64,000 nucleotides of DNA from the NCBI GenBank assembly GCA_032768795.1, contig CP136494.1, forward strand, positions 744,001 through 808,000, read 5' to 3'. Origin of the DNA: Tremella fuciformis. Lineage: Eukaryota > Basidiomycota > Tremellomycetes > Tremellales > Tremellaceae. Below the pieces are notes generated by a model, which had not been told where the DNA came from, searched no databases, and saw only the letters and a program-made list of their open reading frames with translations. Made by a program: the position numbers and the translations under genes. Numbering within the stretch: the first letter of the stretch is position 1; the number at the start of each line of letters is the position of its first letter. Below are positions 11,644-23,871 of the stretch, one piece after another.

Positions 11644-13496
11644 ATGTCGAGTCGACCCGGAGGCGAGCCGTTCTGGCTTTGTCATGAAGTGAGCCAAACC
11701 CCTTCAGCGTGGCGGAGAGCAGCAAGACGTCGACGATATGCGCAGACACGGGAGATCAAGGCTGACAGCGAGTAGTGCGGAGCTCAGATGAGGCCACTGC
11801 GAGTGAGATCCCTCATAGGACCTCGCCATCTGCGCGCTGACTGCTAAGATCGACGGTGTACCGCATTGCGCCTCGTGCAACTCGGATTTTCTGGAGATTG
11901 TGAGACATGTCTCGAGCCTCGAAACATGAGCCTCAATGCTAACTCCAGCTTGACGATCAAGTCAATCCAGATCCCTTCCACGAGCTCCCCCATCCACCGG
12001 TCCGACCTGGTCAATCCCCACCGCCCATTCCTCGTGACACTCGGCCGCCAGACACTCCGGACCAGCACAATGCTCATCCAGGCTTCATGCAATCTCTTTT
12101 CGGATCCCTTTTCGGCGCTGCACAGGAGGAGCCGCACCCCAACGCGCCGCCGTCGAGCTCGCATCCGCCAAGCGGCAGCCGCTCACCACAAAACAACAAC
12201 GGCGGAACAAGAACATACAATTTCAACATTGGCGGCGGCAGAGGCAGCGTCACCTTTGGTACCTTTGGCAGCAGCACGGGGCCACAGACACTGGGAAGCG
12301 ATGGAGTCTTCGTTCCCGGCTTTGGGCCTTTTGGACCTGCCGGCTTCAATCAGGGACAAGTTGCGGGACTAGATCCGTTCTTCCAGAGCGCTTTCAATCC
12401 GCCCCGAGCAAACACACCTGGACAGCAGGGCCAACAAGGGCAAGGGCCACCCCAGGAGATGCTGCAAGGTCCAGATCTCGTATGTTCGGTCGCGTCGCCC
12501 GCAGCCGAGCTGATGAAATAGCTTCGGGCGCTCATGTCTGCGCTCATGACGGATGGGGACATGCCACCGAATGTCCATTTCATCGGCCCGCAAGGACGAG
12601 CCAACATGGGAGATTATGTGATGACCGAGAGTGAGTCGACATCATAAACACCGTGACGTGAAGCTGAATTGATAGATGGCTTCAACCAGGTCCTGGAACA
12701 GTTGATGCAGGCAGCCGGTCCGCAGGGACCCCTTCCTGCCTCGGACACCGTCATCGAGGGGCTGCCGAGGTTCACATTCGATGAGAAGAGTCTAGGCAAG
12801 TCCGCTCATCAGCGACACAGCCCCTTCTGATCGAAGCAGAGCAGAGTCCGTTCAAAGATTGTCCTGTTTGCAAGGACGATTTTGCCGTTGGCGAAGAGTA
12901 TATGCGAATTCCTTGTACCCACATCTTCCATGTAGACTGCATCCAGCCATGGTTGCGAGTGAACGGGTCATGTCCGGTTTGGTGAGTCTTCCGGTATGTG
13001 TCTTGGTCCTCCGTTCACGATCAGCCGATTTTCACTTGTACCGGACGAGGCAAATAGACAGGCGGAGGCGCGCAACCCGCCTCAGTCACAACAGCACTCG
13101 CCGGAAAGCCCCAATACAGATTCCCAAGGTGGTGTGCAGGGTGCTTTGACGAACATGTTGAACCGGCTGTGGGGCCAGAGCGGCGCTGGAGGAAACAGCA
13201 ACCCTACTTCGCCAGCGGCCACCGGCACTGCACCGAATCCCTTATCGCCTCAGACTTCGAGTCTCAATGTCCCTACCCAGTCCAATCAAGCCCCTACCGT
13301 CCCAGACCCTCCCACTCCGCAAGCAACATCGCCACCGCCGGTTCCATCTGAAGTACCCGGGTCCGGTCTGTCGTCGGCCATCCCTGACGACTACCGAGCG
13401 AGGCATCGAGCACGGGAGCAGCAACAACAGCAGCAACAGCAGCAACAGAATCGACCGCAGAACGACGAGTCAGAGACCTCGCATCTCTTCTGGTAA
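11644..13496 (+). CDS. RNF126/RNF115-type RING-H2 E3 ubiquitin ligase
   Basis: A predicted ubiquitin ligase of about 490 residues. The start MSSRPGGEPFWLCHE is joined over an 87-nt intron to CGAQMRPL and then to IDGVPHCASCNSDFLEI. This builds a CX2C...CX2C N-terminal zinc ribbon typical of RNF126/RNF115-like ligases. The RING-H2 domain reads CPVCKDDF ... PCTHIFHVDC ... CPVC and is followed by a long Pro/Ser/Gln-rich tail with a polyglutamine run near 13420-13455. Seven introns fit. The one at 12796-12839 starts GCAAGT, a GC-AG intron, and without it the RING frame is lost. In animals RNF126 works in cytosolic quality control with BAG6; the same role here is inference. Confidence 0.88.
12796..12839 (+). 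other. GC-AG intron in RING E3 gene
   Basis: The donor is G|GCAAGT, the branch-like CTGAT is present, and the acceptor is GAAGCAG. It joins AAG AGT CTA G to AG CAG AGT CCG in frame just before the RING domain. No GT donor nearby restores the frame. Confidence 0.65.
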
Positions 13497-13652
13497 TCGC
13501 GGCTGATATTGGCAGCCTCGACCTGGACGACCTAGACTGAGGCGTGTGAGTGGAGTGTGCAGCTCAGGTTGTAAGCGGTCTTGTGTAGTACCAGCATGCA
13601 ACAACAGTCTATGCAGTGTCCACCCCCAGATATATCTAGACACCAGGCGCGC

Positions 13653-15746
13653 TCATGCCGAAGCAGGGCGTCCGAAGTTGAGCATGGCCTGATAGCTCAT
13701 GCCCTTTGTGTGGCTGTGCACGAGCAGCGCCCGGGCCTGCTTGGCCCTCGCACGCATGTATCCGCCGTCCCGCTCCATGGTCGCCCATGCCTCTTTCATC
13801 TCGCGCGTCACGTTCTCCAGCGACGAGTCGATGACGATCCCGTTGGTGCGCTTGAGCCCGTCCACGCCCGAGCGGAAATGCTGCAGCTCGATCCCGGTGC
13901 CAAGCTGGGCCACTGTCCTCAGCCCTCAATCATCCCAAGTCGGAGTCGAGGGGGATCAGACAGTGGAGAAGCGCGGTGGACTCACGGATCATCATGGACT
14001 CGTTCTGGTCGGCAAAGTGCGGTATTCCCACCGTGGGCATCTCGGCGAGGATGGACTCTTGCATGGAGCTCTGGCCGCAGTGTGTCTGTGATCAGCGCCA
14101 CTCGGCCACCTCCATTCGGACGGGGCGGATAACTTGGGCAGCGGCGTGGCGACGATGGGAGGGGGCGCGCGCGCCCCAAGTGGCAAGAGGACGCACAACA
14201 AACCACGCGACGGCCGGGTGTCGGAGGACCCTCCACTGCGGCGCGAACGGCACCACCCTCCCCCTCTGCCCTTCTGCTCCTGCTGCGTCCTCCGCCGCCG
14301 CGCCGGCAGGAGCCGAGCCCATGCCCCACAGCGCCATCTGCTCCGGGGTCAGCTGCGACATGGCCGACGCGTTCGACAAGAGAAACCCCATGTGCGACGG
14401 GAGAGACGCGATCAGTATGTCGAGGAGCTCGGGCCTGCGCACGGGCCAGAAGAGCGAGCCGAACGAGATGTAGACGACGGACCGGGGTCCGCGGAGCCGC
14501 AGCTGCGCGTCGAGGAAGGTGAGCGCGGCGTCTGGGGCGGAGTCGAGGTCGTCTGTGGGCGGAGTGAGGTTCCACACGTAGTCTGCGAACTGGGGCCTGT
14601 GTTTCAGCTACGGCACCACGTCGGCGGGGGCGGCTGGAGCGGTGCCTCACCCCACACTCCAGAACTCCTTGCCGTGCTCCTGACGTATGGCCTGGATCGC
14701 GTCGCCTTCGATCTCTTCGATGGTGGGCATGACGAGCCCGGTGCACCACGGGTCGAGGCAGGCGTCGCGCGACGACTTGAACAGCTCGCACGACTCGCCC
14801 GGGAAGGTGATCGAGCCGAGTTGCGGGACTGTGGTCAGCTCAAAGACTGCTGACCTACGTAGCGCGGCGCCGGGCTAGCTGGCTCACTGCGCTCCCCTGC
14901 ACGTAAGCTGCTGACTCGACTGCGCACGCGCGCTCTTTAACTCACACGCCTTGACGGGTGACAGCCCGGGCAGGGCCACGAGGCTGTCTCGCCGCATGTG
15001 AAACGCCTGATCTCAGCCGCCCGTCCAGCATGGCATGGCGTGTCGGAGCGCCTCACCCGCTGGTACGCCTCATACTTCTCCACGCCGGCAGCCATCAGCC
15101 TGTCCACCTCTGCCTGGGCGACAGCGAGGTACCCGCCCTGCTCGATCGGCGCGAACGACCCGCACGTCAGCCTCGTCCTCTGGCTGGTGCGCGACTGGAC
15201 GCACTGGCATAGCGCAGCCGCGATGTGCGCGATGAAGCAGTACACGGGGATACGCGGCAGCGATAGCCGGCCCAGGGTCTCCTTCACGCAGGCGACAAAG
15301 TCGACGTGGAACCACTGACTGTCAGTGGGTGGGACGGGGGAGACGTAAGGACGCCCTGCTCACGTCGAACAGTGCCAGCGTCGGCGGCGAGGGGGACTTG
15401 AACAGCTCCCGCAGCGCAAGGAGCATGACGTCCCGCCCAGAGCCCTGCAGGTCCGCAAGGACCGGTTCGGCGCCCTCGGGCAGGACGACCATGGTCAGTT
15501 GGCCGGCGACGGCCTGCCACCCCGGATCGGTCGACAGCATCTTCCGGGAGCGCGTGGCCGACACTGCGTCCACGAGCAGCGTGAGGCGCAGGGCGGGTCG
15601 GAGGTGCAGGAGGTTGAGGGACAGGTGGAGGAGGGGGCGCAGATGGCCCCTGCCCGTCAACGATCTTGTTCACGTTGGGGTTGGAGTGCTCACCAGCCCG
15701 ACACCGGGACGACGAGGTAGTGCTCTGGCGATGGTGCCAGAGACAT
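13653..15746 (-). CDS. UDP-glycosyltransferase, GT1 family
   Basis: A GT-B fold glycosyltransferase of about 530 residues with seven inferred introns. The N-terminal acceptor domain begins with VVPVSGWGHLRPLLHLSLN, the usual GHxxPxL start. The C-terminal donor domain has VVYISFGSLFWP and then FAPQWRVLRHPAVAWFV joined over an intron to THCGQSSMQESI, the nucleotide-sugar binding signature. No signal peptide or C-terminal transmembrane segment is visible, so it is probably cytosolic and acts on a small lipophilic acceptor. The sugar and acceptor cannot be read from sequence. It stands alone: no neighbouring oxidoreductase, P450 or transporter makes a cluster. It is somewhat distant from plant and animal enzymes in the signature box. 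Confidence 0.88.
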
Positions 15747-16825
15747 GACTGGGGGAGTGAACTAGTTAGGGTCGTGCGACTCGCTGGCTGGGTTATATAT
15801 GCTTGACAAGTGAGCGAGGGCGTACCAGGCCTCATGTTGCGCCCCGGTGGTGTATGTCGACGGCACCCCGTCGTCCGTCGCGCAACTCGGCTCGGGTGAG
15901 CAGTCTGGATCATGCATCAGTGGTCAGATCAGTCCGATTGTGTGAGCAGCATCTTCTTGTCTTCTGTCTCGGATCGCGGACCGAAGTAAGATACAGAACA
16001 TGATGGAGTGCGAGTGGTCGTAGTCGTCGTCAACACGGACACACGGCCTCATGACCTAAGCGGACGGAGATGTTGCCTCCGCCAGCTTGTCCATCACCCC
16101 AATTGCTCTGCACGTTCGTTGCTGAGGCTCATGACCTATGGGAGCTCACGTCCCGCGTATCGCGTCCGCTCGCCGGAAGTTTCATGCCTTGACAACAGCC
16201 AGAAGTCGGCGGCATTAGGCACTGACTGATCTCAGATATCTCGATCACAGTGCAATGTCACCGAGGTTCCCCGTGCTAAACTGACACTGACGACCAACTT
16301 TCTTTGCCTCCATTGCATATCCACCCTTTGGTGTCGCAGCCAGCAAGAGAGGTAGAGTAGAGTCACCCTCTGACCACAGCCTCCAATGCTGTTACTCGGG
16401 CAGGGGCGATGCGGTCCCCTGCGATCAAAAGGGCGTTGAATCGGTGGATGTCCTTCCACCACCGCCCAGCTCAAGACCTCTGCACCATCATTGCGCTTAC
16501 CTTTCTCGGCTGGGCTGGGCGCAGAACCAACGCCACCCAGAGCGTAAAGCATGAAACGGCGCCTCGCGCGCACTGGCTCGCAAACCCAGGGACTCTTGAT
16601 CTGATACCTTGACGACGGTCTCTCGGGCCCTCGTCTCAACGAGGGGGCTGGCGGGGTCCGAGATCGACCGCTCTAGAAGACCCTAGAGGCTTGAGCCCGA
16701 GGTATGAATGAGTGCACTTGCTCACTTCTCACCCACCTCTCACCCACCCGTCCTCCGCTCCTTGCTGCGCAGCTAGCTGCCGAGCGCCCACCGCTGTGCG
16801 GTAACTTGCTGTACGGACGCGAGCC
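15747..16825. other. 1.08 kb gene-poor intergenic region
   Basis: This is the longest non-coding interval in the window, between the divergent starts of the glycosyltransferase (-) and the Ser/Pro-rich protein (+). The largest open frame here (16232-16639, minus) shows no family signal, signal peptide or membrane segment. Nothing tRNA-like is evident. It could hold long 5' UTRs, a non-coding RNA or regulatory sites. Confidence 0.45.
15794..15800 (-). promoter_or_regulatory. TATA-like element upstream of UDP-glycosyltransferase
   Basis: On the minus strand the sequence reads ATATATA, about 50 bp upstream of the start codon at 15746. In a GC-rich region this is a conspicuous core promoter candidate. 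Confidence 0.45.
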
Positions 16826-19556
16826 ATGGTGTCCTTCTTCTCGCGCAAGAGTGGCCGGTCCACTCCCGCCCCCTCTTCTTCGTCCCCACGCACCATCTCG
16901 CCCATGCAGGCGGTGGAGACGCTGCTCGACTCGGGCCCCTCGCAGGCGGCCGCACAAACCCGACAGCCCCCATCCTCGTTCAAGTACAATCCGACATCTT
17001 CTGCCAAGTCGAGCGACGGCGTCCAGTCGTCGAGATCGGCCCCATCTCCCGCGCCAGTCCCAGCCTCAAAGACGCCGCACCGCCCAAAGGTGTCCACTTC
17101 GCTCTCCCGCACACTCAGCCACGAAGCCGCTCGGGGTGCTTCCCCCCGCCGGCCCACGATCCAGGCAGTCACAGCCAGCCCCAGCAGGCCCTCGCCGCAG
17201 CGGCCCGTCCGGCCCGCCGAAGGACTCTTCGACTTGCCTCCAAAGGCCCTGCCTGGGCCGCCGCCGACTGTGCCCCTTCCTCCTACTCCAGAAATGAGGG
17301 CGGACGGAAGACGCATGTCGATCATCGACACGCGAGTATTGGCCTCGCAGAGCGGCTTCGAGTCCTCGGGCCAGGCGAGTTCGCTTGCCCTCCCCATGTC
17401 AGACGCTGAAGAAGCAGATTTCATCGGTGGCCCTGCCTCACCAAGCGCCCGCCTCGGGCAAACACAACCGCGCCGCTTCCGCTGCCACACCCTCCATGTC
17501 TCTTCCGGCAGACAAGCCCCTCACTCGGCAGCGCTCTTCCACGTACCACACGGGACTTCAAAACCCTCCTGTCACCCCGACGCACTCCCGAAGACCGAGC
17601 ATTGACTTAAACGTCGATGATACACCCAAGCATCGCCCGGCAGCACTCAAACTTCGCACCTCCAATATCACTCCTTCGCCGCACCTATCACCCATCCGTC
17701 TGCAGCACGCCTCATCTACCCGACAGGACGAGGCAGCTGATATTGACTCAAGCCTGGCGTACCTTCAACCATTCCAGTTGCGCCGCACGGAGTCGGCAAG
17801 CGTGCTGCCGTCCCCATTCCTGATTCCGCCCAAGATCGCGCGACGACGCTCAGCATCCACGGGCGACGCCTTTGGCTTTGCTCGGCAACAGGACTTGGAG
17901 ACCGTGCCAACTGTGCAGACGCCCCAGCGCAGACCCTCTCATCTGCGTAACAAGTCCAGCACCTCTGGCATGTCCACCTCAACCCTATCGTCAGTGACGT
18001 CGACGCCTTCAACCGCCTTCTCCGCTGCAGCTTCGCGGCGGTCTTTCGAAAATCTACCTTTGCCGTGGTCGACAGTGTCTGCCTACGATCTCGAAACGGA
18101 GCTCGGGCGCGTCATGTTCCGCCAGCACGTCGATACGACCCTTGCGTCGCTGGCGCAGTCCTCTCCTCGCCTTCTCGCCCCTGCTGCCCTGCGAACCTCT
18201 ATCTCGGAGGATGCGCGGTTGCGTGCCGAGCTGGATCGCCTGAAAGACAAGTATGACAAGCTGCTGGCTCAGCGAGATAGGCTGTTTGGACTGTTGCAAG
18301 ACGGCGTGAGAGGTGATAGGGGGACGATGGGTACGCTGGTCGATGCGCTCGGCAAGGTGACTGCGCGATGCGATCGGATCGCGCGACAGGTGTTCATCTG
18401 CAACGACCAGATCCGGCAGATCGAGCTGCAGGGCGAAGAGCATATTCTTGGTTCGGTCCTGCTAACCCTTCGGCAGCAGAACTCCTCTGCCTCGTGGCGC
18501 TCGTCTGCCCTCTCCGGGGCATCGCAATCATCTGCTTCTCGAGCTACAGTGAGGGACTCTATAGTCACCTTGCGGCCCCCGCCACTGGCATCGCAAGACC
18601 TCTCGCTGAGGGCGATGGGTGGAGATGCACCTTCCTCATCGTCGAGCTCGTCACATACTCCTCAATCGACCCTGTCATCCGGCTCGACGATCGACTCTTG
18701 GACGCCCGAGTCCACGCCTACCATGTCGGACATTGTCGTTCTGCAGCCCGTCAAGGATCATGATCCCCCATCGCGCGTGTCCAAGATCGCCGACTCGAGA
18801 CGGACGTCGACAGCCACCGTCATTTCTTTCGGCAACATCGGTCGGTTTCCCGTCCCGCCCCACCGCCGCACAGGGTCGGACGAGACGGACCGCGCTGTCG
18901 CATCCCCTCCCGGTTCGTCAGACGCCCACGAGAGGCTACATGAGCGAGACACGATTGCCGCCTTTGTGGGGCGCTACGCGTCGCCTACGACCTCGGAGTT
19001 CTGGATGTCCCACCGGGGGTCTTATGCGTCGTTCTCTACTCAGATCGTGCGGCAGCATGAGGTACCTGACGACGATGAGAGCTGCGAAGGCGAAGGAGAG
19101 GGAGGAATCGTGATTCTACCTCCTGGCTCTGCACACCTCGTTTCCCCACAACGCGGCGAAATGCCCCTCTCTGCCCGGTGGCCGTCCACACCGCTGATGA
19201 TTGTGTCAGACGGCATATCGCGCGAGTCCGACCTTGACCCTCGCATTCGGACGGGCTTTGAGCCGCGCGCACTGCCTGTGGCTCCACTGCGCCTCCCGGT
19301 GCGTGGGACGAAGAGCGCCAAGGCGCAGAGTTTGAAGATTCCGACCGGGAGGGGCCGGTCGAGGAGCGCCGAAGGGGTGCGCAGGGCACGGAGGGGCAGA
19401 GACACGCAGCTCGAGACGGTGAGTCCTCCCCCAGAGCGGACCATGTCGGCACTGACGAAAGCCCGAGAGTATACTGCTGAGCCTGGCAACGGCAGAGTTG
19501 TGGACCAAGCAGGGGTACGGGCAGGCGTGAGGTGTGAAACGGACATTGGCTCGTAA
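16826..19556 (+). CDS. uncharacterised Ser/Pro-rich coiled-coil protein
   Basis: I do not recognise it. The start MVSFFSRKSG opens exon 1. An intron at 17336-17417 (82 nt, GTATTG...GAAGCAG) shifts to the second frame and gives about 880 residues. Most of the protein is low-complexity Ser/Pro/Thr/Arg with many SP and TP sites, typical of disordered, phosphorylated cytoskeletal or polarity proteins. The middle has the only compact part: AYDLETELGRVMFRQHVDTT, then a coiled coil (ARLRAELDRLKDKYDKLL), then a helical segment RCDRIARQVFICNDQIRQI. Near the end is a basic RGRSRSAEGVRRARRGRD patch. No membrane segment or signal peptide. Function unknown; scaffold or cortical protein is a guess. Confidence 0.75.
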
Positions 19557-19718
19557 AGTAGTAGAGTGCTCTTCTTGTAGAGGCCAGAGGCCACGATGAC
19601 ACGAGAAGAAAATCAGCCGCGTGGATCGTCAAAAAGTCTCGATCCGATTCTCATTCTCGTTCTCCTTGTCGTTCACCTGTCTTAGTTCTGAGTCGACAGT
19701 TTTGAAGACGAGTTGGCG

Positions 19719-21141
19719 ATGGCGACACGAGCACTGGGCGTGCAGACGTACACCCTGTCCTCGCCCACTGCAGCGCAGCTCGGCGCATTCCTGCGCTCGC
19801 TGCCGTCGTCGCCGCGCGCGACGGCGCTGTACCTCCTGTCGACCGCCCTGCCGCCCGCATCGCTCGAGCCGCTCATCGCCGCGCTCGCATCCGTCTTCCC
19901 CTCGTCCATCGGCTCGTTCTCCTCGCCGCTCCCGTCCACCTCGCGTCCATCCTCACCGGCGGGCACCAACGGGCCGCTCGTCAGCATCGCCATCTTCCCC
20001 GACGCGCACGTCTGGCGGTCCGAGCTGCGCGGCCGGCCGCCCGCCAGCGTGGGCCGGTGGCGCCGCCCCGGGCCGACGTACGTGGAGGACACGCGCGGCG
20101 GCGCCGAGGGCAGCCTGAGCGCCGGGCGCGTGGAGAGCGAGGGTTGGGACAGCCTGTGGGACGCGGCGGGCGAGGCGGGCGACGGCATCGCCGACCTCGA
20201 CGGGTGCGTCCCTCTTTGCTGTCGGAGGGGCAAGAGGCAAGAGAGGGGCTGACGGCGCGCAGCGTAGAGGATGTGAGCAGTGTGGTGTACCTCGCGGACG
20301 GGACGCCCGGGCGGACGGTCTCTGCCCTCCGGGCGACCCGCGCCGCGGCGGACAAGGTGCGTTCCGCGTCCAGCGTCCCGCTGGGGATGGCGGAGCTGAT
20401 AGAAGATCGGCCTGATCAGCGCGCCCACGCCGTTCCTCACCGGGCGGCCGCACACGCTGCTCGTGCATGGCCGCCCGGCCCCCGCGCACATCGCGGCGGT
20501 GGGCCTGGCGCTGCCGTACCGCCTGCAGGGGCGAGTCGAGTTCGGCCTCGAGCCGATGGGCGCAGCGAGGACTATCCGCTCGTGCGTCCGGAGTGCTGGA
20601 GTGGGGGAGAGACGCTGATGTCAGGTCGCGCGGGAACATGCTGCTCTCTCTCGGCGAGGGCAACGGCAACCCCGCGCAAGCGCTCATCGCCGCGATCCAA
20701 TCTGCGACGGAGCCCGGGCGGCGGATCAGCAAGGACGAGTCGTTCTATCTGTCCTTGAGAGACGTCAGTCCGCCCCCTCCCCTCCTTCGGCAACGGACGC
20801 CGGCTGACCCGCAGGAGAGCGGCGAGGAGAAGATGGTCAAGATCCTCTCTGGCGATCCGTCCCGCGGGGCGCTCTCGCTCGAGACGACCGACCCCCTTGT
20901 CGCCGGCACACAGGTCCGATTTATGCATCGTCCGATCTCCCTCGCGGCACCGTGGTCCGCCTGCACGCTCTCTGCCGGGCAACTGACGCTCGGCGTGCTG
21001 CCCAGGACGGACGAGCTGGGCGAGCCCGCGCCCATGGGCGAGTTTCAGGTGCAAGAGGGGTTTCTCGGTCTGAGCGAGGGTGGATTTGTCCACGGCTCGG
21101 CGGCGTGCAGTGTCCCCGGGGCCACTCTCGTAGTACAGTAG
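19719..21141 (+). CDS. FIST-domain protein
   Basis: A predicted protein of about 408 residues with four introns. The N-terminal half resembles FIST-N and the second half FIST-C, notably KKIGLISAPTPFLTGRPHTL followed by LLVHGRPAPAHIAAVGLALP, and a C-terminal block ending EGGFVHGSAACSVPGATLV. FIST domains are proposed small-ligand sensors in bacterial signalling and occur with an F-box in vertebrate FBXO22. No F-box is visible here. A glycine-rich segment NMLLSLGEGNGNPAQALIAA also fits. The family assignment comes from motif memory, so it is moderate. The gene follows the Ser/Pro-rich gene in the same direction after 162 bp. Confidence 0.6.
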
Positions 21142-21381
21142 AAGGATGCAGGTGCGTGGCATCTGTGCGTGCTGCGCTTGGCTATTGCCAACATATGAGA
21201 CTAAAGCGAAGTGTAGTAATGTAAGGTAAAGTGTCCATCATTGTCCATCGTCGACCGTCGTGTGGCATCTCTCTTGGCATACACGCCATGCCCTTTGCCC
21301 CATGCCAACCTTCCAGCTTCTAGTGGGATCCGACTGGACTGCGTGGCGTTCCGTCCATTTCGGTTTCGGTCGGGCACCCGC

Positions 21382-22923
21382 CTACTGACACGACTGGGCC
21401 AGGGAGTACTGGTGGTTTCCCGGGTCGGAGGGGATCCAGCCGCCGGCCAGACCGGCCTGGTAAGACCAGTCTGCGGCCGACTCTTGCTTCCACGCCCAGT
21501 GTATCCAGCCCTGCCCGTTGTTCTCGTACGTCTGCACCTGCACGTCGTAGAACTGGCGCATAAAGTTCTTGTAGTCCTGCGAGAAGGCCGAGCCGTCTCC
21601 GCTCTTGGCCGAGCAGTCGCCGACGTACGATGAGCCGGGGTACGAGCCGTCGTAGCGCGCGCCGATGCCCCTGCCATTGAGGTAGCGGGCGCAGTCGGTC
21701 GAGGCCAGTGTCCACTCGCCAATGACGAGCCACAGGGAGGACGAGGCAAAGTCGGACGCTTGGCTGCAGATGTTCTGCCCGTCAGCTCTTTTTCCCTCGA
21801 GCGATGTATGTCCCTGAGAAGGGTGGCTCACGTCGAGGTGCGTTGGCCAGTCCCACTCGTTGCTCGCCTGGTCGAATACCTGGTAGTTGTGGTGGTCCAG
21901 CATGACATCCTCCCAGTTGGGCTCGGGCATGAAGTTGTCAAAGTCAGAGATGGGCTGGAAGCCATCGTGGATGACGAGCAGCAAGCCCGACTTGCTCGCG
22001 CTGCCCTGCGGAGCCCATGGGAAGCGCGCCGCTCCATAGCTATCATACCAAAACTGCCTCGTCGTCGACTTGAGGTTGTCGTTGAGATACGTCGCGGGCT
22101 CGTTGAGCAGTCCGAGAGCAGTCACGACTTGCCAGTAAGACGGGTCCGAGTACTTGAGCGAGAGCGTCTGGACGACCGCCTTTGTGCGAAGCACGTTGTT
22201 GTAGTCGTCCGCCCAGTTGGCGGCGCCGCGGTGCCCAGAGTTGTCGTAGCCGTTTTGCGAGCCCGGCGCGGCGTGCAGGTCGATCATGACTTTGAGATCG
22301 TGGTTGCGGGCCCAGCCAATCGCCTTGTCGAGGTAATCCGCCGCGCCTTGGATGTAGGGCTCGCCGCCGGACACGTCGTAGGCCCAGAAGCCGATGGGGA
22401 TGCGGACATGGTTGAGGCCGGCGGCTGGAGGTCAGCCGAGGGCTTGGGGGGAAAGATCACAAGTTTGACAGGTGCGGAGCGCAAGTTGATGGGAGAAGGA
22501 GAAAGGTGGTGCGGAGAATTAGCACGGACCAGCTATTTGGGCAAAATCGTCCTCGGTAATCCAACTGTTCCAGTGGGCCTGCAGCGCCGCCTGTGCCGTG
22601 CTGCGGTCCTGGTACTGGCAAAAGGTCCACTCGTCCACGATACCATCATTGCCGGTGGCATCGAACAACGACGGCGTGATGAACGGCTCGAGCACTAGCC
22701 ACTATAGCGTCAGCCCCGACATGAGTGATGCCATGGGTGAGTCTGTACGCACTCCACCGAGATTGACACCTCTGATCTTCTCCGACCCGTATGGCCAGCC
22801 GACGTTGACGCCTCGCTCTTCCACGGCGTGTCTGGGCAGGCCGTGCGGTGGGTGGTGGAGGGAAGGAGCGGCGAGTGAGAAGGGGAGGAGGGGAAGGAGG
22901 GAGGCGATGAGGGTGGAGAGCAT
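21382..22923 (-). CDS. EXG1: secreted exo-1,3-beta-glucanase, GH5
   Basis: An extracellular or wall glucan exo-1,3-beta-glucosidase, about 438 residues, GH5 (subfamily 9-like). A signal peptide, MLSTLIASLLPLLPFSLAAP, is followed by [20 protein letters not shown] over an intron. Then come HVRIPIGFWAY, LKVMIDLHAAPGSQNGYDNSG, the acid/base Glu in LGLLNEPATY and the nucleophile Glu in LVIGEWTLA. Three introns fit; the one at about 21773-21829 is 57 nt, divisible by three and free of stops, so naive translation keeps a spurious insertion after THLD. The enzyme trims beta-1,3-glucan during wall growth. The stop is at 21382. I see no GPI or membrane anchor. Confidence 0.93.
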
Positions 22924-23871
22924 GATGGGCGAGGAGAGGAGAGGAGGGGTGGGTGTAAGGAGCGTGAGGGGAGCCTGATGAGACTCCTGTTGGGTGTTGT
23001 TGTGGGGGAGAGAGAGATGGGTGTGCCCGGCTCTTGACTCGCTGGCCGTCCTTCTGTCGTCGATGTAGATCGATCGGCCGCACGGCTGTCTGAGCCCGTG
23101 AGTGGCGACAAAGGATATGAACGGGGAGGCGATGGTCGAAGGGAAGGTCCGGGGTCACCAATGTTTTCGCTGGGTCCTTTTGTAACCACTACGACTGACT
23201 GCTCGTCGATTGACAGATGTTTGCAGGCTGCTGCTGCGAGAGAGCTTGGCACCCGCCGATAATCACCCGCTCTCGTCCTTCTCCGTTTACTGTACCGCGT
23301 GTCCGTCCGACAGGCACCCACCCCTTCTTGACGCTACTGCTGCATGCACCACTCGTCGTCGACGACAGAGGGAGAGGGAGGAGGGGGAGGAGGAACGGCT
23401 AGAGTGATGGCAGGGAACGCAGACAAAGAGGCGTGGGAATCGATACGACGCCGAGACTCGTCGGTTGGGATATGTAGAAAGTGGGCTTGGCGGTATCCGA
23501 ATAACACTTCCCTCGCCGCTCCTCATATGCACCCGAGGTGGACCGCCCTGTAAGACCGATAACGATCTGCAGAGCATCCTTGGTTGTTTGCCGTGCATCT
23601 TGTTGGCCGCATGCAGTCAAGACAGAAGCCAAGATGAAACAGAAACCCGGTACTGTGCCATGTGCCGATAAAAGTTAGTCGCGTCGCACAGCTCTTTTAG
23701 CTCGTATCCAGCATGCTAGCGAGTGAAACACCCCAAAAGCACACGGTTCTCGACGACGGTCGTACATGAAAGGTATAGGCATGTGCGGGGTACTCGTATA
23801 GTATCTGTGCTTCGCCGTGGGGCCGCGGCGCCGTTGGGCCTAGGGGCCGAATCCTGTCCAGCCGAGTCTAC
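22924..23871. other. 948 bp intergenic region
   Basis: It lies between the GH5 start and the stop of the next gene, both minus strand. It includes a purine-rich run (GGGAGGAGGGGGAGG-like) near 23367-23393. Open frames on both strands are low-complexity Ser/Pro/Arg shadows. No gene or RNA is supported; it is mainly promoter and UTR for the glucanase gene. Confidence 0.4.

Noticed and set aside
13982..14791. 269-residue minus-strand frame rich in Arg/Ala/Pro
   Set aside because: It overlaps the glycosyltransferase exons in another frame and has GC-driven composition without motifs; the GT1 frame has the conserved blocks.
19953..20732. Long minus-strand frames opposite the FIST gene
   Set aside because: High GC removes stops on the opposite strand; no start context, motif or splice pattern supports them.
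22646..23321. Minus-strand Ser/Pro frames upstream of GH5
   Set aside because: They overlap the GH5 first exon in wrong frames and run through its promoter without conserved sequence.
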